Assembly (NCBI GenBank): GCA_964006375.1
Contig: OZ023265.1
Span: forward strand, 115,516,358-115,580,357
Origin: Tillus elongatus
Lineage: Eukaryota; Arthropoda; Insecta; Coleoptera; Cleridae
Reading direction: 5' to 3'
DNA length: 64,000 nt
The translations under genes were made by a program, and so were the position numbers. How positions within the stretch are numbered: position 1 is the first letter of the stretch; every line of letters begins with the position of its first letter. Below the pieces are notes generated by a model. The model was not told where the DNA came from. It searched no databases and worked only from the letters and a program-made list of their open reading frames with translations. Shown in pieces: positions 46,275 through 57,449 of this stretch.

Positions 46275-46403
46275 TTATTAAAAATGTTTAACAATAAAGA
46301 CACAATCACATATTGTAGCAGTTTTCAAAATAATGTTAAAACTGTTAATTTGAAAGCAAAATGGAGGATAAATTATACATATTAAACAAAGTTACTTAAC
46401 GTG

Positions 46404-46576
46404 TGATTGCAGTAGAGATTGTTTGAGATCTTTTAGCACGTCTAGGGCTTCTATTAGAATATTGACGACTAATCAAAGCTGCCGAAACTCTTCTATACTT
46501 TGGTTCATTGGGCCCCCATAGATGATGTGTATGTCCAGAAGCATGACGACACTGGCTCCATTTAACGGTGATGCTT
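46404..46576 (-). CDS. Candidate terminal coding exon, unidentified
   Basis: On the minus strand 'ttttttatgttatgtgaag' looks like a pyrimidine tract and acceptor. The frame then reads ITVKWSQCRHASGHTHHLWG, PNEPKYRRVSAALISR and SPRRAKRSQTISTAITR, ending in TAA at about 46,404. Composition (basic, S/R-rich tail) is protein-like and unlike the surrounding AT-rich DNA. No upstream exon was found and I do not recognise the protein. It could be a C-terminus or a pseudogene piece. Confidence 0.35.
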
Positions 46577-47296
46577 CACATAACATAAAAACAGAATCCA
46601 GAAAGGAAATCTTAGCCAAAAACGTAAACACTGCGTAAAAACAAAACGGTGTTTAAGCGGTGGAAATGGTGAAAACCTGTGAAAAATTGTGGAAAATGGA
46701 ATAGCTGAACGAAACAAAGGTATTAACTTCTTAGCGCTGCATTTTCTTATTATTGATGAACAAAATGACGCAAAAGAGGAATATTAATGAGTTTCTGGTG
46801 TTTGTTATCAACAGGCACGCCCTATAACCAACCGTCAACGTTTTAAAATGTTCTGATGCATGTAATTATGGCATGGAATAAACATAAATAAGTCTATCGA
46901 CAAAAGTAATGGCGTCGGTTTATGTTGGCAAATTGCCTTGACTAAAAACCTTGATAAATTATAATATACGAATAATTATTAATATAAAAATAAGCGAGTT
47001 CCAAAACGTATAACATGTTACATTCTCTATAAACGAAAATTTCTTTATGAAAATCCTCTAAAATTGACGGTCATTTGGTCAGCATAGTTGTATTTGATTA
47101 GAATCCTAAACGGGTTCTGGCTTGTTATGTTATGTTTAAACTTACTTCTTGGGTTGCTAGACATTTCGGCATTCTGTTTCTTTAAGGGCCACAGTAAGGT
47201 TTTGGCGCTATCAGGACCACTACGAGAGCATTTGTGTGATATACTTTGGTAAACTATGTGGTGGGCAGTTGAGTTATTACCTTATGTGTAGTGTGC

Positions 47297-47442
47297 ATTT
47301 TCAGACAGCGTGAATCTGACTCTGTCTAACAAGCCATGGCGCCTCGGTAACTATTCTGGGAATTTTACTCAGAATGATTTGGAGAGTTTCGATGTGGATG
47401 TTTGCAGCAGTGACCCAAGTGGGGATCCAAGGAAAAAGCTGG
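47297..47442 (+). CDS. Candidate coding segment, unidentified
   Basis: 'gtgtgcattttcag' resembles a splice acceptor. The open frame reads DSVNLTLSNKPWRLGNYSGN, then TQNDLESFDVDVCSSDPSGD and PRKKLAGL with a stop. GC content is locally high. There is no start codon or matched upstream exon, and I do not recognise a family. It may belong with the broken frames to 48,290. Confidence 0.25.
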
Positions 47443-47949
47443 CCGGGTTATGACATTGCACATGAGCAGCTTGTTGCTCTGAACAGTTTGCAGTTTCTGT
47501 TAGGAAGTCGAAAGAACTTTGAGATGAACATCGAATTTTTTTTCCGGGCATGCTGCACATGGGGCACTATGTTTAATGTTTAACCAAGATAAACCTGATA
47601 CATTTGCCGGTGTCCCCGAGGGTATTTAAGTGTTATTTAAGACATACGACGGTTAGGCGTGTGTCCTCTAAAAAAACGGGGTGTATAATTAAACATAATT
47701 TTTGGCACCGGTCTTGTAGCCCAGCAATGGCAGTTTGGAGACCTTGGGCTATTATCCTTGGTTGAGTGGAGCTACTTAGGATGGTAGAACCCTCGACGTA
47801 TAGTCACGTTTTAACTGGTGCCAGCATATCTTCGAGAAATATATTGGACGGCAGAAACCCGCAGGAGGCCAGCTGTAGTTGAATGGATTAGTGATCTGGT
47901 TCCATGGTGTTTACTTGACTCTTCTTAGTTTTTTTTTTGTATGACATGA

Positions 47950-48290
47950 CGAGGAGTATGAGAGGATGTGGGTTATTGACTTATAAAAGTTTGTTTACGA
48001 GGCTTCGGTGCCAAGCCCTGCCAAATACCTGAGCAGGTCGGGAAATATTGCACCTGTTGGCTTTGGTGATATTTTCGACTTGATAGAGAACTTGGCTTGT
48101 GATGGTTTGAACTGACATTTCTCTAGTGACTCCTTTTATATCTGCGAAGGAAATGATTACGTTACTGTAGATGACCCACAAACTGAAGGGAGTGGCCTTG
48201 TTGTAGGTAACGTAAGCGTCGCTGATAAATTTAACGATATCTACTGTTGCTGGGGCTTGTAGAATTCTCTTTTTGTTCCCTTTAGCGGTT
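47950..48290 (+). pseudogene. Possible decayed coding sequence, unidentified
   Basis: A frame with two stops reads KFVYEASVPSPAKYLSRSGN, IAPVGFGDIFDLIENLACDG, then SFYICEGNDYVTVDDPQTEG and VADKFNDIYCCWGL. It looks protein-like. An overlapping minus-strand frame of 106 codons (47,981-48,301) is the alternative reading. I cannot decide between them or name a family. Confidence 0.2.
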
Positions 48291-48299
48291 ACTGATAAC

Positions 48300-50820
48300 A
48301 TAACAAAAACTATACTTGGAAATCACCGTTCTAAAGTTTTCAATTAACAGTACCATTTTCCTTCCATATAAGTTTAAAAATTCCTTAAGATATATGCTGT
48401 GTAGCAAAGTTATTTAAGGCCCAAATCAAATAGGTTATTAGAACCCACTATTGTTTTCAGTTTACAAAATGACAGAAAATGTATTACCTTTGTTTTCATT
48501 TTAATTTTAATAATATGTTCCTACCCTATTTTAATTTTAATTCACGAGCAGCTATGTTTGATTAGCCTGTGAATATAGACCTTTTATAGAATTATCTAGT
48601 TGTTACGGTCTCTTAAGTTTGTGAAAATTACATTTGAACGGAATAGCTAAGATCTGGACGTATTATGATGAATCTGTTGTACTACTCAAACCACCGGTGG
48701 AACTGATTTTGTGATACGGCTACTGTTAAGAGTTGCATGTGTTACCGTATTTATTGCAGTTAGGAGAAGTGAGGCCTTGAGCGTTATAATGGCGTCTTAG
48801 CAATCGAAATCAGAAAAATTATCACCAATTTTATGCCACAAAAAACTCCACATTTAAAAGCTCTTTGACTATTTTTCTCGTTTACCGCTTCTTTCATAGT
48901 GATACAACTCTTTCTAAAAGTAATTATTTTGAAGACAAAATTGCTCTTAGGCCTTACTGCGTTTTATACTTGCTGTCTGCCGAATGGTAATTTTTAAGTC
49001 GAGTACTTGTGAAAATTGGTATTCATATTCTATCATTTCTTTGCTAGGTTAGTACCTTTTCTTGTACATACAAATTTCAGATTTACAGTCATCATTTTTC
49101 ATACAGAGTCTCACTGTATTCTGATAAGTCTTTTTAGCATTCCATTGCAAGCATCCACCATATGGCCGAGTCTGGGTTACAACAACAAACATGTTTCCAT
49201 TATTAAAGTATGCACATATGCATGATGTGCATATGACTGTTTGTAGTTCAATCACGTTTTGCAGAACAAGAGAGTGTACACTTAAAATCTCGTGTTTTAT
49301 GCACGCAAAACATGTTCACTCTGTTGCACCGACAAAGAAACCATAGGCTTGGTCAGGATCACTCACATTCTCGTATGCCTTCTGTTTGAAATGATATATC
49401 AACTAAGTCATTTATTAACTTAGCATAAAAAGTGCATTTTCTGGCTATATAGTAGTTGTAAAAACTTGCACATAAATACATTGATGACCAAATTGTCGTT
49501 CTACTTCAAAGGCCAGGAATGTTAAATAGACAACGTGTTTCATTAATCAGTACAAAACTTGTAGGAAGGGGTATCATGTAAGACATTTTATTCCACAAGT
49601 CCACAGACCTATTTGTATTGGCATGTTGTAAAATTGAAAAAAAAATAAACAGACTTCAAAATATGCACTAAAACGCGAAAAATAACTGGATTACAGGTTA
49701 AGTTCAGGCGACAAAAATAATTTTGATGAAATGCTATTATATGCGCCACCTACTTATCTTTTTGAAGTCGGTGCCCAGCCCAAAACAAAATAGTATTTAG
49801 CGATATCAACAGCTTAATTAATAACGAGTTAAAATTTTAATGAAATGTTGGGTACATGATTTTTGCTCACTTGGTTATAGCATTTACCTCACTGGAGGCT
49901 ACTGATTATGTTTGGTATTTTTTTATTTTGTTGGAAAACTTTGCAAGTTTGATATCAGTTATGCTTGACTTTATAACTTTAAAAAACCAATTTGTTGACG
50001 GTTGTCAATATATTACTTTTACATATAGTATTTTATCTATTTGTAACCACAGAAGAAAATAAATAATTAATACATAGCAACGCAAAACATTGTACATTAT
50101 CAGAATTTTTGTTCCAGAAAAAATGCATTTTTTTCGTTTTTTTTAATGTAGTTGTACATGTTCAATTTGGATTAAAAGTGTTGTAGTTATAACAATATAA
50201 ACAGCTATTTCTACGGTCTGCTCTAATTTAATAGGGCATTGCTTCTAAACCCATTTTTCTGCAAAATGTTTAGAATCCAGCAATTAGGTTTCTACCGCAT
50301 AAATAATAAAATAGAAATAAAAACATTTTGGTTAGCAGATCCATGTTGCTAAGGTCTGTGTTGTTTAAAATTTACGTTTCCGTAGGGTTTTTTTTGTTGA
50401 AAATAATTCCCTAAGTTGAAATGAGTCCGTTTTGACACCTGTGTCAACAGTTGCCATAGCAACCCTTTGGTTTTAATAGAACATGTTATTAAAGCAACCA
50501 CATTTTGTTTAATTCTTTAGAAGCTGAGTTATTAAGAATATTCGTACATAAAAATTTATATATATCTACCCTTAACTTACTTATATCCCATATTTTAAAA
50601 ATTTAATCAACCTTTTTACAAAACCAATACTTATTATATTACTCTTCCCAATGTAGATACGAACTTACATTTTGTGTCAGAATAATATTTAAGATTACAC
50701 TGAAACTCGAATCACAAGAGGTCTCGAGAACATTTTTAAGAAAGCTTATTTGCAGCAACTTTTTAGACAAAATCTACTTTAAATTTTTTTTAGGTAACAC
50801 AAAAGATAATGATAACGCCA
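48300..50820. other. Stretch without recognised genes
   Basis: AT-rich DNA; short open frames only, none with domain signs or splice context. Confidence 0.5.
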
Positions 50821-50825
50821 CTTAA

Positions 50826-51152
50826 ATGTCAGGTATCTACGAAAAAAGTTGTACAGATTGTAATTTTAAATACGCTGGGCAAACTTACAGAACTATTGAA
50901 ACCAGATTTAAGGAACATCTGGCACAGCTGAGATACGGTAGTAAAGTCAAGTCAAGCGTGGCTCAACATACTTGGGATAATAATCACCACATAGAGAAAG
51001 AAAATCTGAAGCCTATCAAAAATGATAGACAGCCGGTGAAATTAGACGCCAATGAGAATATTTATATATCAAAGGCCATAAACAGCATAATTTGCCTAAA
51101 ACGAAACCCGCCACTGATTAATGGTTCGCTGCTCGCATTGCCTCATTGTTAA
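50826..51152 (+). pseudogene. Penelope-like element GIY-YIG endonuclease domain, 5'-truncated
   Basis: The frame of 108 codons begins MSGIYEKSCTDCNFKYAGQT and continues YRTIETRFKEHLAQLRYGSK, VAQHTWDNNHHIE and ENIYISKAINSIICLKRNPP. It shows the GIY motif, an AGQT block in place of YIGQT, the conserved R in TRFKEH, and the distal AxH and E. GIY-YIG is the C-terminal nuclease of Penelope-like elements. No reverse transcriptase lies upstream, so the copy is truncated, but the domain frame is intact. The tail to about 51,430 carries the element's 3' signature. Confidence 0.75.
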
Positions 51153-51330
51153 AATATATTCTGAAACTCTGTAGGAACAGTTACAACGGGATTTCAAAAT
51201 GACTTTCGGCTATTAAAATCTAAACGTAAAAAGTTTGTTCTTTGATTTTTCTCTCTCTGGGGTCGTATTGGTCTTTTACCTAACACGTAATATAAATACA
51301 ATATGTAGCTGTTAGGTAGTTTAAAATTTT

Positions 51331-51380
51331 TGATCCTTTGATGACGCTGACTTTGTTAGTGAAACGATCGTCACGTCTTT
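51331..51380 (+). ncRNA. Hammerhead-ribozyme-like motif in Penelope 3' tail
   Basis: TTGATGA (51,338-51,344; C3 changed to T), one C, stem GCTGAC/GTTAGT with loop TTT and two wobble pairs, then GAAAC (51,361). ACG-AT-CGT can form stem III, ending in GTC (51,370-51,372). Stem I is not apparent. It lies 0.2 kb after the GIY-YIG stop codon, which ties the motif to this element family. Confidence 0.45.
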
Positions 51381-51429
51381 ACAAGATGTGTTGTGTTAAT
51401 TTCGGTCCTCCAAGCGTACTTTAAGATAT

Positions 51430-52080
51430 CAGTTCACACAAAAAAAAAAACCTTTAAAACACTGTACCCTTTAGTCATCAGTAGGAAGCAAGCAGCTAAA
51501 ATACTAAATTATCATAAAGTAACGTTCAAAAAGTCGGAGAATTCTCATTATACATTGCATATAAGACACGCTATTTAGTGTTTATGTGCAGGTACAATAA
51601 ATACTTACACAAGCTTTGCTTGTCATTTAGCAAAGCACCAGCTTGAAAGGCTCACGTTTCTGTTAATTTAATAAGATATATTGTTGAGATGTAAAGATAT
51701 TTGTCCAGTAATTTATCTGTTACGTTCAAGTGGAAGGCGTAGTAACATTTTGTTGGCTATTATTATTTTCACTAATTGATCTACTGGTCTTATTTGATAA
51801 ATTGTTGTTACGTTAAATTTTTCCAACTTGATTATTCTTAAAGTTAGACAAATTCAAAGCAATTTTTTTTAGACAACACACTTTTAACTCTTTCAATCTA
51901 TGTGATTACTCTTACAAAAATATCATAACTAGATACATATTAAAAGGAATGATCATCCGCGCAGTCTTTAGGTGATGTCGCCTTGACTGCCTGTGTACAA
52001 CAGTTCTTATTTCGCTGGAGCTTCTGCTCTGTATCAATTGGGGTAAATTTTCCAGAAGCTTTTCTCTCTTGGCCTTCTCA
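51430..52080. other. Stretch without recognised genes
   Basis: AT-rich DNA; no supported feature seen. Confidence 0.45.
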
Positions 52081-52089
52081 TTTTTTTTA

Positions 52090-52620
52090 TCAAGTATCAG
52101 GTGGCTGATTTTATTGAGAACATATCCAATTTAGTTTCCTTCTGCCCGTTAATCTTCTCCAATAAGCAGCTTTCTTTTTAGCACCATATTATTTGCAGAC
52201 CTGAGCTTATTAATCGGTGTACCGCTGATTCTAATACCTGCCTCTGCTCATGCCAGTGTCTCCAGAATTATTGGCTTAAAATGCAAGTTAACTAGTACAG
52301 CAAAAAGTATGCATCCCCTTTTCACGCCCTTCCTATTTTAATATTTTCTACGAACCCGTTGTCTCGTTTGACAACTGCCGATTGTTTGTAAAAGAGGTGA
52401 CTAATGATCTAACATCCTGCATGCTTAAATAATTTTTTCGTAGTAGTTCGATGACGCTATTATAACAAACTATAGCAAAAGCTACTGAGAATGCAGACAT
52501 AGAAGGGCTGATTAACATCTATACATCTTTGTACCAGTACATTGAAGGCAAGCAAGGCGCCTCTCGTTTCTATACATTCTTAAACCCGAATTAACCGCGT
52601 TTCACTAATGCTTTATTCCA
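52090..52620 (-). pseudogene. Non-LTR retrotransposon reverse-transcriptase relic
   Basis: In shifting minus-strand frames: NGFVENIKIGR, then KGCILFAVLVNLHFKPIILE, AGIRISGTPINKLRSANNMV and KRKLLIGED. This corresponds to the GVRQGCxLSPxLFNLY ... GIRINGxPINxLRYADDT region of insect LINEs. The catalytic YADD is now SANN, and several stops and frameshifts occur. It may be the same LINE class as the relic at 15,050. Confidence 0.6.
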
Positions 52621-53231
52621 TTTTTTCCTCATCGTAAGAGACATTTTAAACGTGTGACTTATCAAGCTAACTGTTCGCTGATCACCAGATGGTCACGCAT
52701 TGATTTTTTTGGTTGTAATGTCACAAATATGGATTGATGCCATTCTGTACGTATGACCTTTGGTTCCACTAGTAATCCTGTTGGGTATTCCTTGATAAGC
52801 TTAAGTCTTTTATTTGAAGTTTAATCAGGTTTAGGTGCTTTTTTGGTTTTCGCTAGTTTTGTTGCATGCGTGACTCGTTCTGTTGTTCTTTTTGGGCAAT
52901 CACCTTACCTTGTGTTGCCACTTGTTGAATGTTCTTGTCTATTATCATCGAATAATTGTTGTATATTCTTTCCAACTTTCCAGTCTGCTGCTCGTTTTGG
53001 GAATCATTTTGGCAACCTTATCCAGCAATAAATAAATATTTGTAACCTATTGTAATGATCTGGGGATCGAAAAGTTTTCCACAGCAGCGCCGTCTACATC
53101 TGTGCCAATAAAAATATTTTTTTCCGCAACGTGCAAGCCTTTCACGTCCTCAGTTAAACAGCGTTGACAGATTTCAAACATCCTATTTAGTTTTGAAGGA
53201 AATGGAATATTTAATTTTAAATGGCGCACCG

Positions 53232-53378
<147 letters not shown>

Positions 53379-53389
53379 CTGCGTTTTTG

Positions 53390-54235
53390 GCACTGTTCAA
53401 AAACTACCTACTTCGTTTTCTCTTTGCATGTAACTCTAATATACTAAAGCTTGAAAAAAGAGAAGTTACAAAAACAAAAGTTACATTGTCTCAAAATAGT
53501 TTCTATATTTTTCTCAGTTCACCTGCGTACGGGGTTTCGGCCCCTTCCAGTCTAACGTATTAAATTTTTGACTTGAAATGACGTCACAAAGAAAAAGTTT
53601 GAAGAAAAAAAATCTGGCAATTATGCAGGTCATTTAATATATCCCTTCCTCGCAGTATATAGTCTAAAAACATCAGGTCCAACAACTGTCTAACAGGTAT
53701 TGGATAATCAACTGGACCTCCGTTTGCTAGAAAATGCTATTTTCAATCTGTTAGTGGTCCTTGTATTGACTCACAGCCACTAAAGCTGAAATAACATAAT
53801 TTGTATGAACTTTAACAAAGTTCCCAGTTAATTTTACGGTTTTTATTAACAATCTCTAGCTTAATATACAAAAGTGTAACGTTGCATCAAGTATTGGATA
53901 AAGCAAATGGCTGAAGTATAAACGGCACATATTTGAAACGACATGTTTTGTTTTCAAATTTCTACTTCAATAGTTATCACATACTTAGGAACAAAGAGTA
54001 CACCGATAATATAATAGCAAGTAATGATAACAAAAATAATAATAGTAATAACGGGAATAAAACTATAGTAATAATGATAAAAAACATTTTATTGATATGT
54101 AGTAAACACTAGGTATGATCTGAAAATATTATTTCTGCTTTTGACTCAGCCATATTTGAACCTCCTATTTTTTGATCCATTAATTTGTGTTCCTTACTTG
54201 GTCAAACCGTTCCTACGTAATAAACATGTAGAAAC
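53390..54235. other. Stretch without recognised genes
   Basis: A minus-strand 'ctggaaggggccgaaacccc' at about 53,552 resembles the tail hairpins of the Penelope-type repeats but lacks a CTGANGA box. Nothing else is supported. Confidence 0.4.
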
Positions 54236-54240
54236 CTGGT

Positions 54241-54362
54241 CTCTGGCTTGACAAGTGCTTGTTTTTTCTCTGAAACTGGCCTTGCGTTTTTAGCGTCGTC
54301 AAGCACGACGCCGTAAAATGAGAGACTTGGTACAGAGAAAAAAGCACTTGTCAAGCCGGAGA
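54241..54362. mobile_element. Long hairpin / foldback element, 122 bp
   Basis: Arms of about 32 bp (54,241-54,272 and 54,331-54,362) share 'ggcttgacaagtgctt' and a T/A-rich block. The inner part also folds (ttttagcgtcgt against acgacgccgtaaaa) around a 5-nt loop at about 54,301. Nearly the whole segment can form one imperfect hairpin, as in a tiny MITE or a small-RNA precursor. Confidence 0.55.
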
Positions 54363-54639
54363 AGAAGTTTCCTTATCTGTAACCCATTCTTCGATTTATG
54401 ATGTACAATGAACACAAAGCACAAACTAGACCATTTCTCATGTAATTCCATCCGAAAAATAACTTACATATTGTATTTACAATATGTAAAAGACAAAAAC
54501 CGGTTCAATAATTGTTGCGTAAATGACACCTTAAAAGAGAAATCTGACAAACGTTCTATTTTTGTTTTACATTTTATAGCACCCTTTAGTTAGACTAGGC
54601 AAAATGTAGGAAAAAGACAAATCTGAAGGTTATTTTCAG

Positions 54640-54912
54640 GAAGCAGCCGAGCGCTACACGGATACCAGCTGGCAAATCCATCGCCAGAGTAAAAGAAAAC
54701 CACCAACACCAACACAACAAAATGATGGTAAAACATCGGAAACAACTAACACTAAATCTACCAAAATTGTTAAAGCTAATGGGATACCAAACGGTACTCT
54801 TGAGAAAATTCATCCAAAACAAAAACAGCAAAGTCGACAAATTGTCCAAATTGAAACCGTGGAGACGAAATATGAACCAGTACCAAACCACAATGTTGAA
54901 ATAGTAAAACTG
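54640..54912 (+). CDS. Host-gene internal exon 1 of 3, unidentified
   Basis: The acceptor 'ggttattttcag' precedes 91 open codons (EAAERYTDTSWQIHRQ, SKRKPPTPTQQNDGKT, SETTNTKSTKIVKANG, IPNGTLEKIHPKQKQ and on to HNVEIVKL), closed by donor 'ctg|gtaagg'. Both borders are phase 0. The segment is rich in K, T, Q and N with no hydrophobic core, so it is a disordered, soluble stretch. The antisense frame (54,595-54,996) is its shadow. Exons at 61,412 and 63,690 have the same phase and strand and may belong to the same transcript. I do not recognise the protein. Confidence 0.6.
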
Positions 54913-55840
54913 GTAAGGGATTTCGGAGTGCTTAACCCTAAAATAAAAAGTTTTCGTTACTAACAAATATGTAGTCATCCACATTGACTGGATCATGTAA
55001 ACTGTGTGGTTGAATAATGGTTTAGACCTTAATTAAACATTTTCCTAGATCACTAAGAATTTATTTCATCAAATTCGTTAATTCTTCACAACAGCTAATA
55101 AACTTTCTCATTTTCGTCTATTCTATTTCCGTGCATTAATTTTAATAGTCTTTTAACATAAACATGAATTTCACATAAGTTTATGTTAGGTAAATCTTAG
55201 ATAATCAAAAAAAAAATGTTTGTAATTGACAATTGATCGGTAATAGACGTTGCCGAAATATGTTCTTTCTTTGATACTATGAAAAAATATACAAATTGTG
55301 GATTTGTTTTTATACTTTATTGGTATAATATGTACACAGTCCTCGTTATTCTCACTGCCACCCTCGCAAGAAAAAGTAGTACCTTTTTAAGCGAGCATTT
55401 TCCTCAGATGTAGGTAAATCATTGTAAAAAGTGTGTTTGATATAAGGTTAGGTCTTTTCTTACAAAGGAGTGTGTCCGTTTTCAAATAGAGCTGGATTTA
55501 AATGCTACAAAAAATTAAAAATCATCGTTAAAAACAAGTCTGATTGGCAATGTCTATATTTTTTCTCTATAGTTTCAACTAAAAGTCCGTTTTTATCCTT
55601 GTTGCTGCCTACACTAAATACAGACGTAGACCCTTTCACTCTAGCTTCGTAACATCTTATTATTTTGTCTGCAACCAGTTTCACCTTTACGACATCGACA
55701 GGTAAAAATTAAACAATAAATTTATGAACCCGCGATACCTATCAATGAAAACTGGTTCCTACGTATTTTGATTTCGAAATTATTTTAAAAATAAAATAAA
55801 AGTTGCAAGGTATGTCAATAATGCAAAATAACATAATCTA
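54913..55840. other. Putative intron sequence, nothing recognised
   Basis: AT-rich DNA after the donor of the exon at 54,640. Confidence 0.4.
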
Positions 55841-56359
55841 ATCGTAACAATAATAACCATAATAGCAATAATTAAAAAGGAACTATAAGTTCTATATAAC
55901 AAAAATATCGACATCTGTCAACTAAAAATTACTAGAGTTAATTTAGATATGGCTAGACGTAATCTGTTTAATATGTTGAATTATAAATTTAGTTAATAAG
56001 AAAAGCTCCTAAAAAGGTGAAACCAATAACTCGATATTTTTAGTCGGTATTTACTTAATTTAAATAAATACACCAATAAAATATTATGGTTAGTCTTGGA
56101 TGGCACTTTCATTTCTGCAAAAAACACAAAGCTGTAGTATGAGACAGAAGATATAAAATTGGTATTTCAAAGCTCAATGTTTGGTATGTCAAAATTTTAT
56201 TTATTAATGACAATATATTGGACAGCTGCCTTTGCATACAACCACTAAAATTGCTTAATGGACAACCACGAATGTACAATTTCTTTGTCAAATAATGCAC
56301 TGTATAATTAAACTCCATAAATATTAATATTATTAATATTAAAAACAAAGTAGCTATTG

Positions 56360-56540
56360 TCGCGAATATGCTTTTTCATCTCCAATGCTTCCAAAAAGTC
56401 GAGCTTAAATTAAAAAGATGTAATGGTTCTATGTGGGTGGTAAACTGTACGTCTACGTTTAATATTGGTTATATGTTTTCAAAATGTATATTTGTCAGAG
56501 AAGCTAATTGAAAATGCAAAACGTATTATTTTAGGCCAAA
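56360..56540 (-). pseudogene. Penelope-like GIY-YIG relic, strongly decayed
   Basis: The minus-strand frame FAFSISFSDKYTFENITNIK aligns with FAFRNNHADKSTFAKHIIDT of the fragment at 14,740. Nucleotide similarity extends on both sides ('atatgttttcaaaatgta' and 'tatgctttttcatctc'). An ATA/ACA-rich tail at 55,840-55,990 parallels 14,510-14,600. Confidence 0.45.
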
Positions 56541-56850
56541 CTCAATGACTATCTAAAAGTACATCTCTATTTAATGAAGGATAAAAGGATTACCTTCTGT
56601 CAAAAATCTGCAAGGACCAAAGATGTATTGTCACTTAAAAATGTATCATTTAAACATTCCTATTAGACCAGTAGTAATATGTTATGTTAATAAAGTTAAT
56701 TACGGGATAGTTACCAGATTAGTTTCACTTATATGAGATACAATGACGAAATTTGCATAATCGTTTTCCAAAATATTATTAGGGTGTCTAAAATACCTAA
56801 AAAATTCTTACTGCTGTTACAAAAACTTTTACTAGAAAAGGAAGCCAATG

Positions 56851-57106
56851 CTATAAGAAGACAAAACATAACTATGAAGAAAATTTGGAGAACTATTTTG
56901 AATTCAATGATCTAATTCATATCCAAAATGGAGTAATAGTATTATTTCCTCTTGATTAGCCAACTTGTTAATGAAATACTATAAGAAGACAAAACATAAC
57001 TATGAAGAAAATCTGGAGAACTATTTTGAATTTAATGATCAAATTTATATTCAAAATGGAGTAATAGTATTATTTCCTCTTGATTAGACAACTTTTTAAT
57101 GAAATA
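56851..57106 (+). repeat. Tandem duplication, 128-bp unit, two copies
   Basis: 56,851-56,978 and 56,979-57,106 differ by only a few substitutions. One frame reads YKKTKHNYEENLENYFEFND, then IQNGVIVLFPLD and a stop in both copies. In the first copy it is open upstream for at least 16 more codons (KILTAVTKTFTRKGSQ). That suggests a duplicated C-terminal coding end, not identified. Confidence 0.8.
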
Positions 57107-57329
57107 CTAAAATAATAATAATAATAAAAATTGTACATAATATTGTTTTCTGGTACATAATGTAGACTATATTTTAGCATAATTTCGTGCTAATCATCAA
57201 TACACAATTAAATAAAAATTTCTTCTTCTGTTAATAACTTTGATACAAATATAGAATTAGCTTGTAAGAAAATCCAATGATAATATAAATTTTCTAAATT
57301 TTATCATTAAAGAGTTGTCATTTTTCCTA

Positions 57330-57447
<118 letters not shown>

Positions 57448-57449
57448 AT

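Noticed and set aside
54595..54996. 133-codon minus-strand frame rich in F and W
   Set aside because: It is the shadow of the plus-strand exon 54,640-54,912, which has splice borders.
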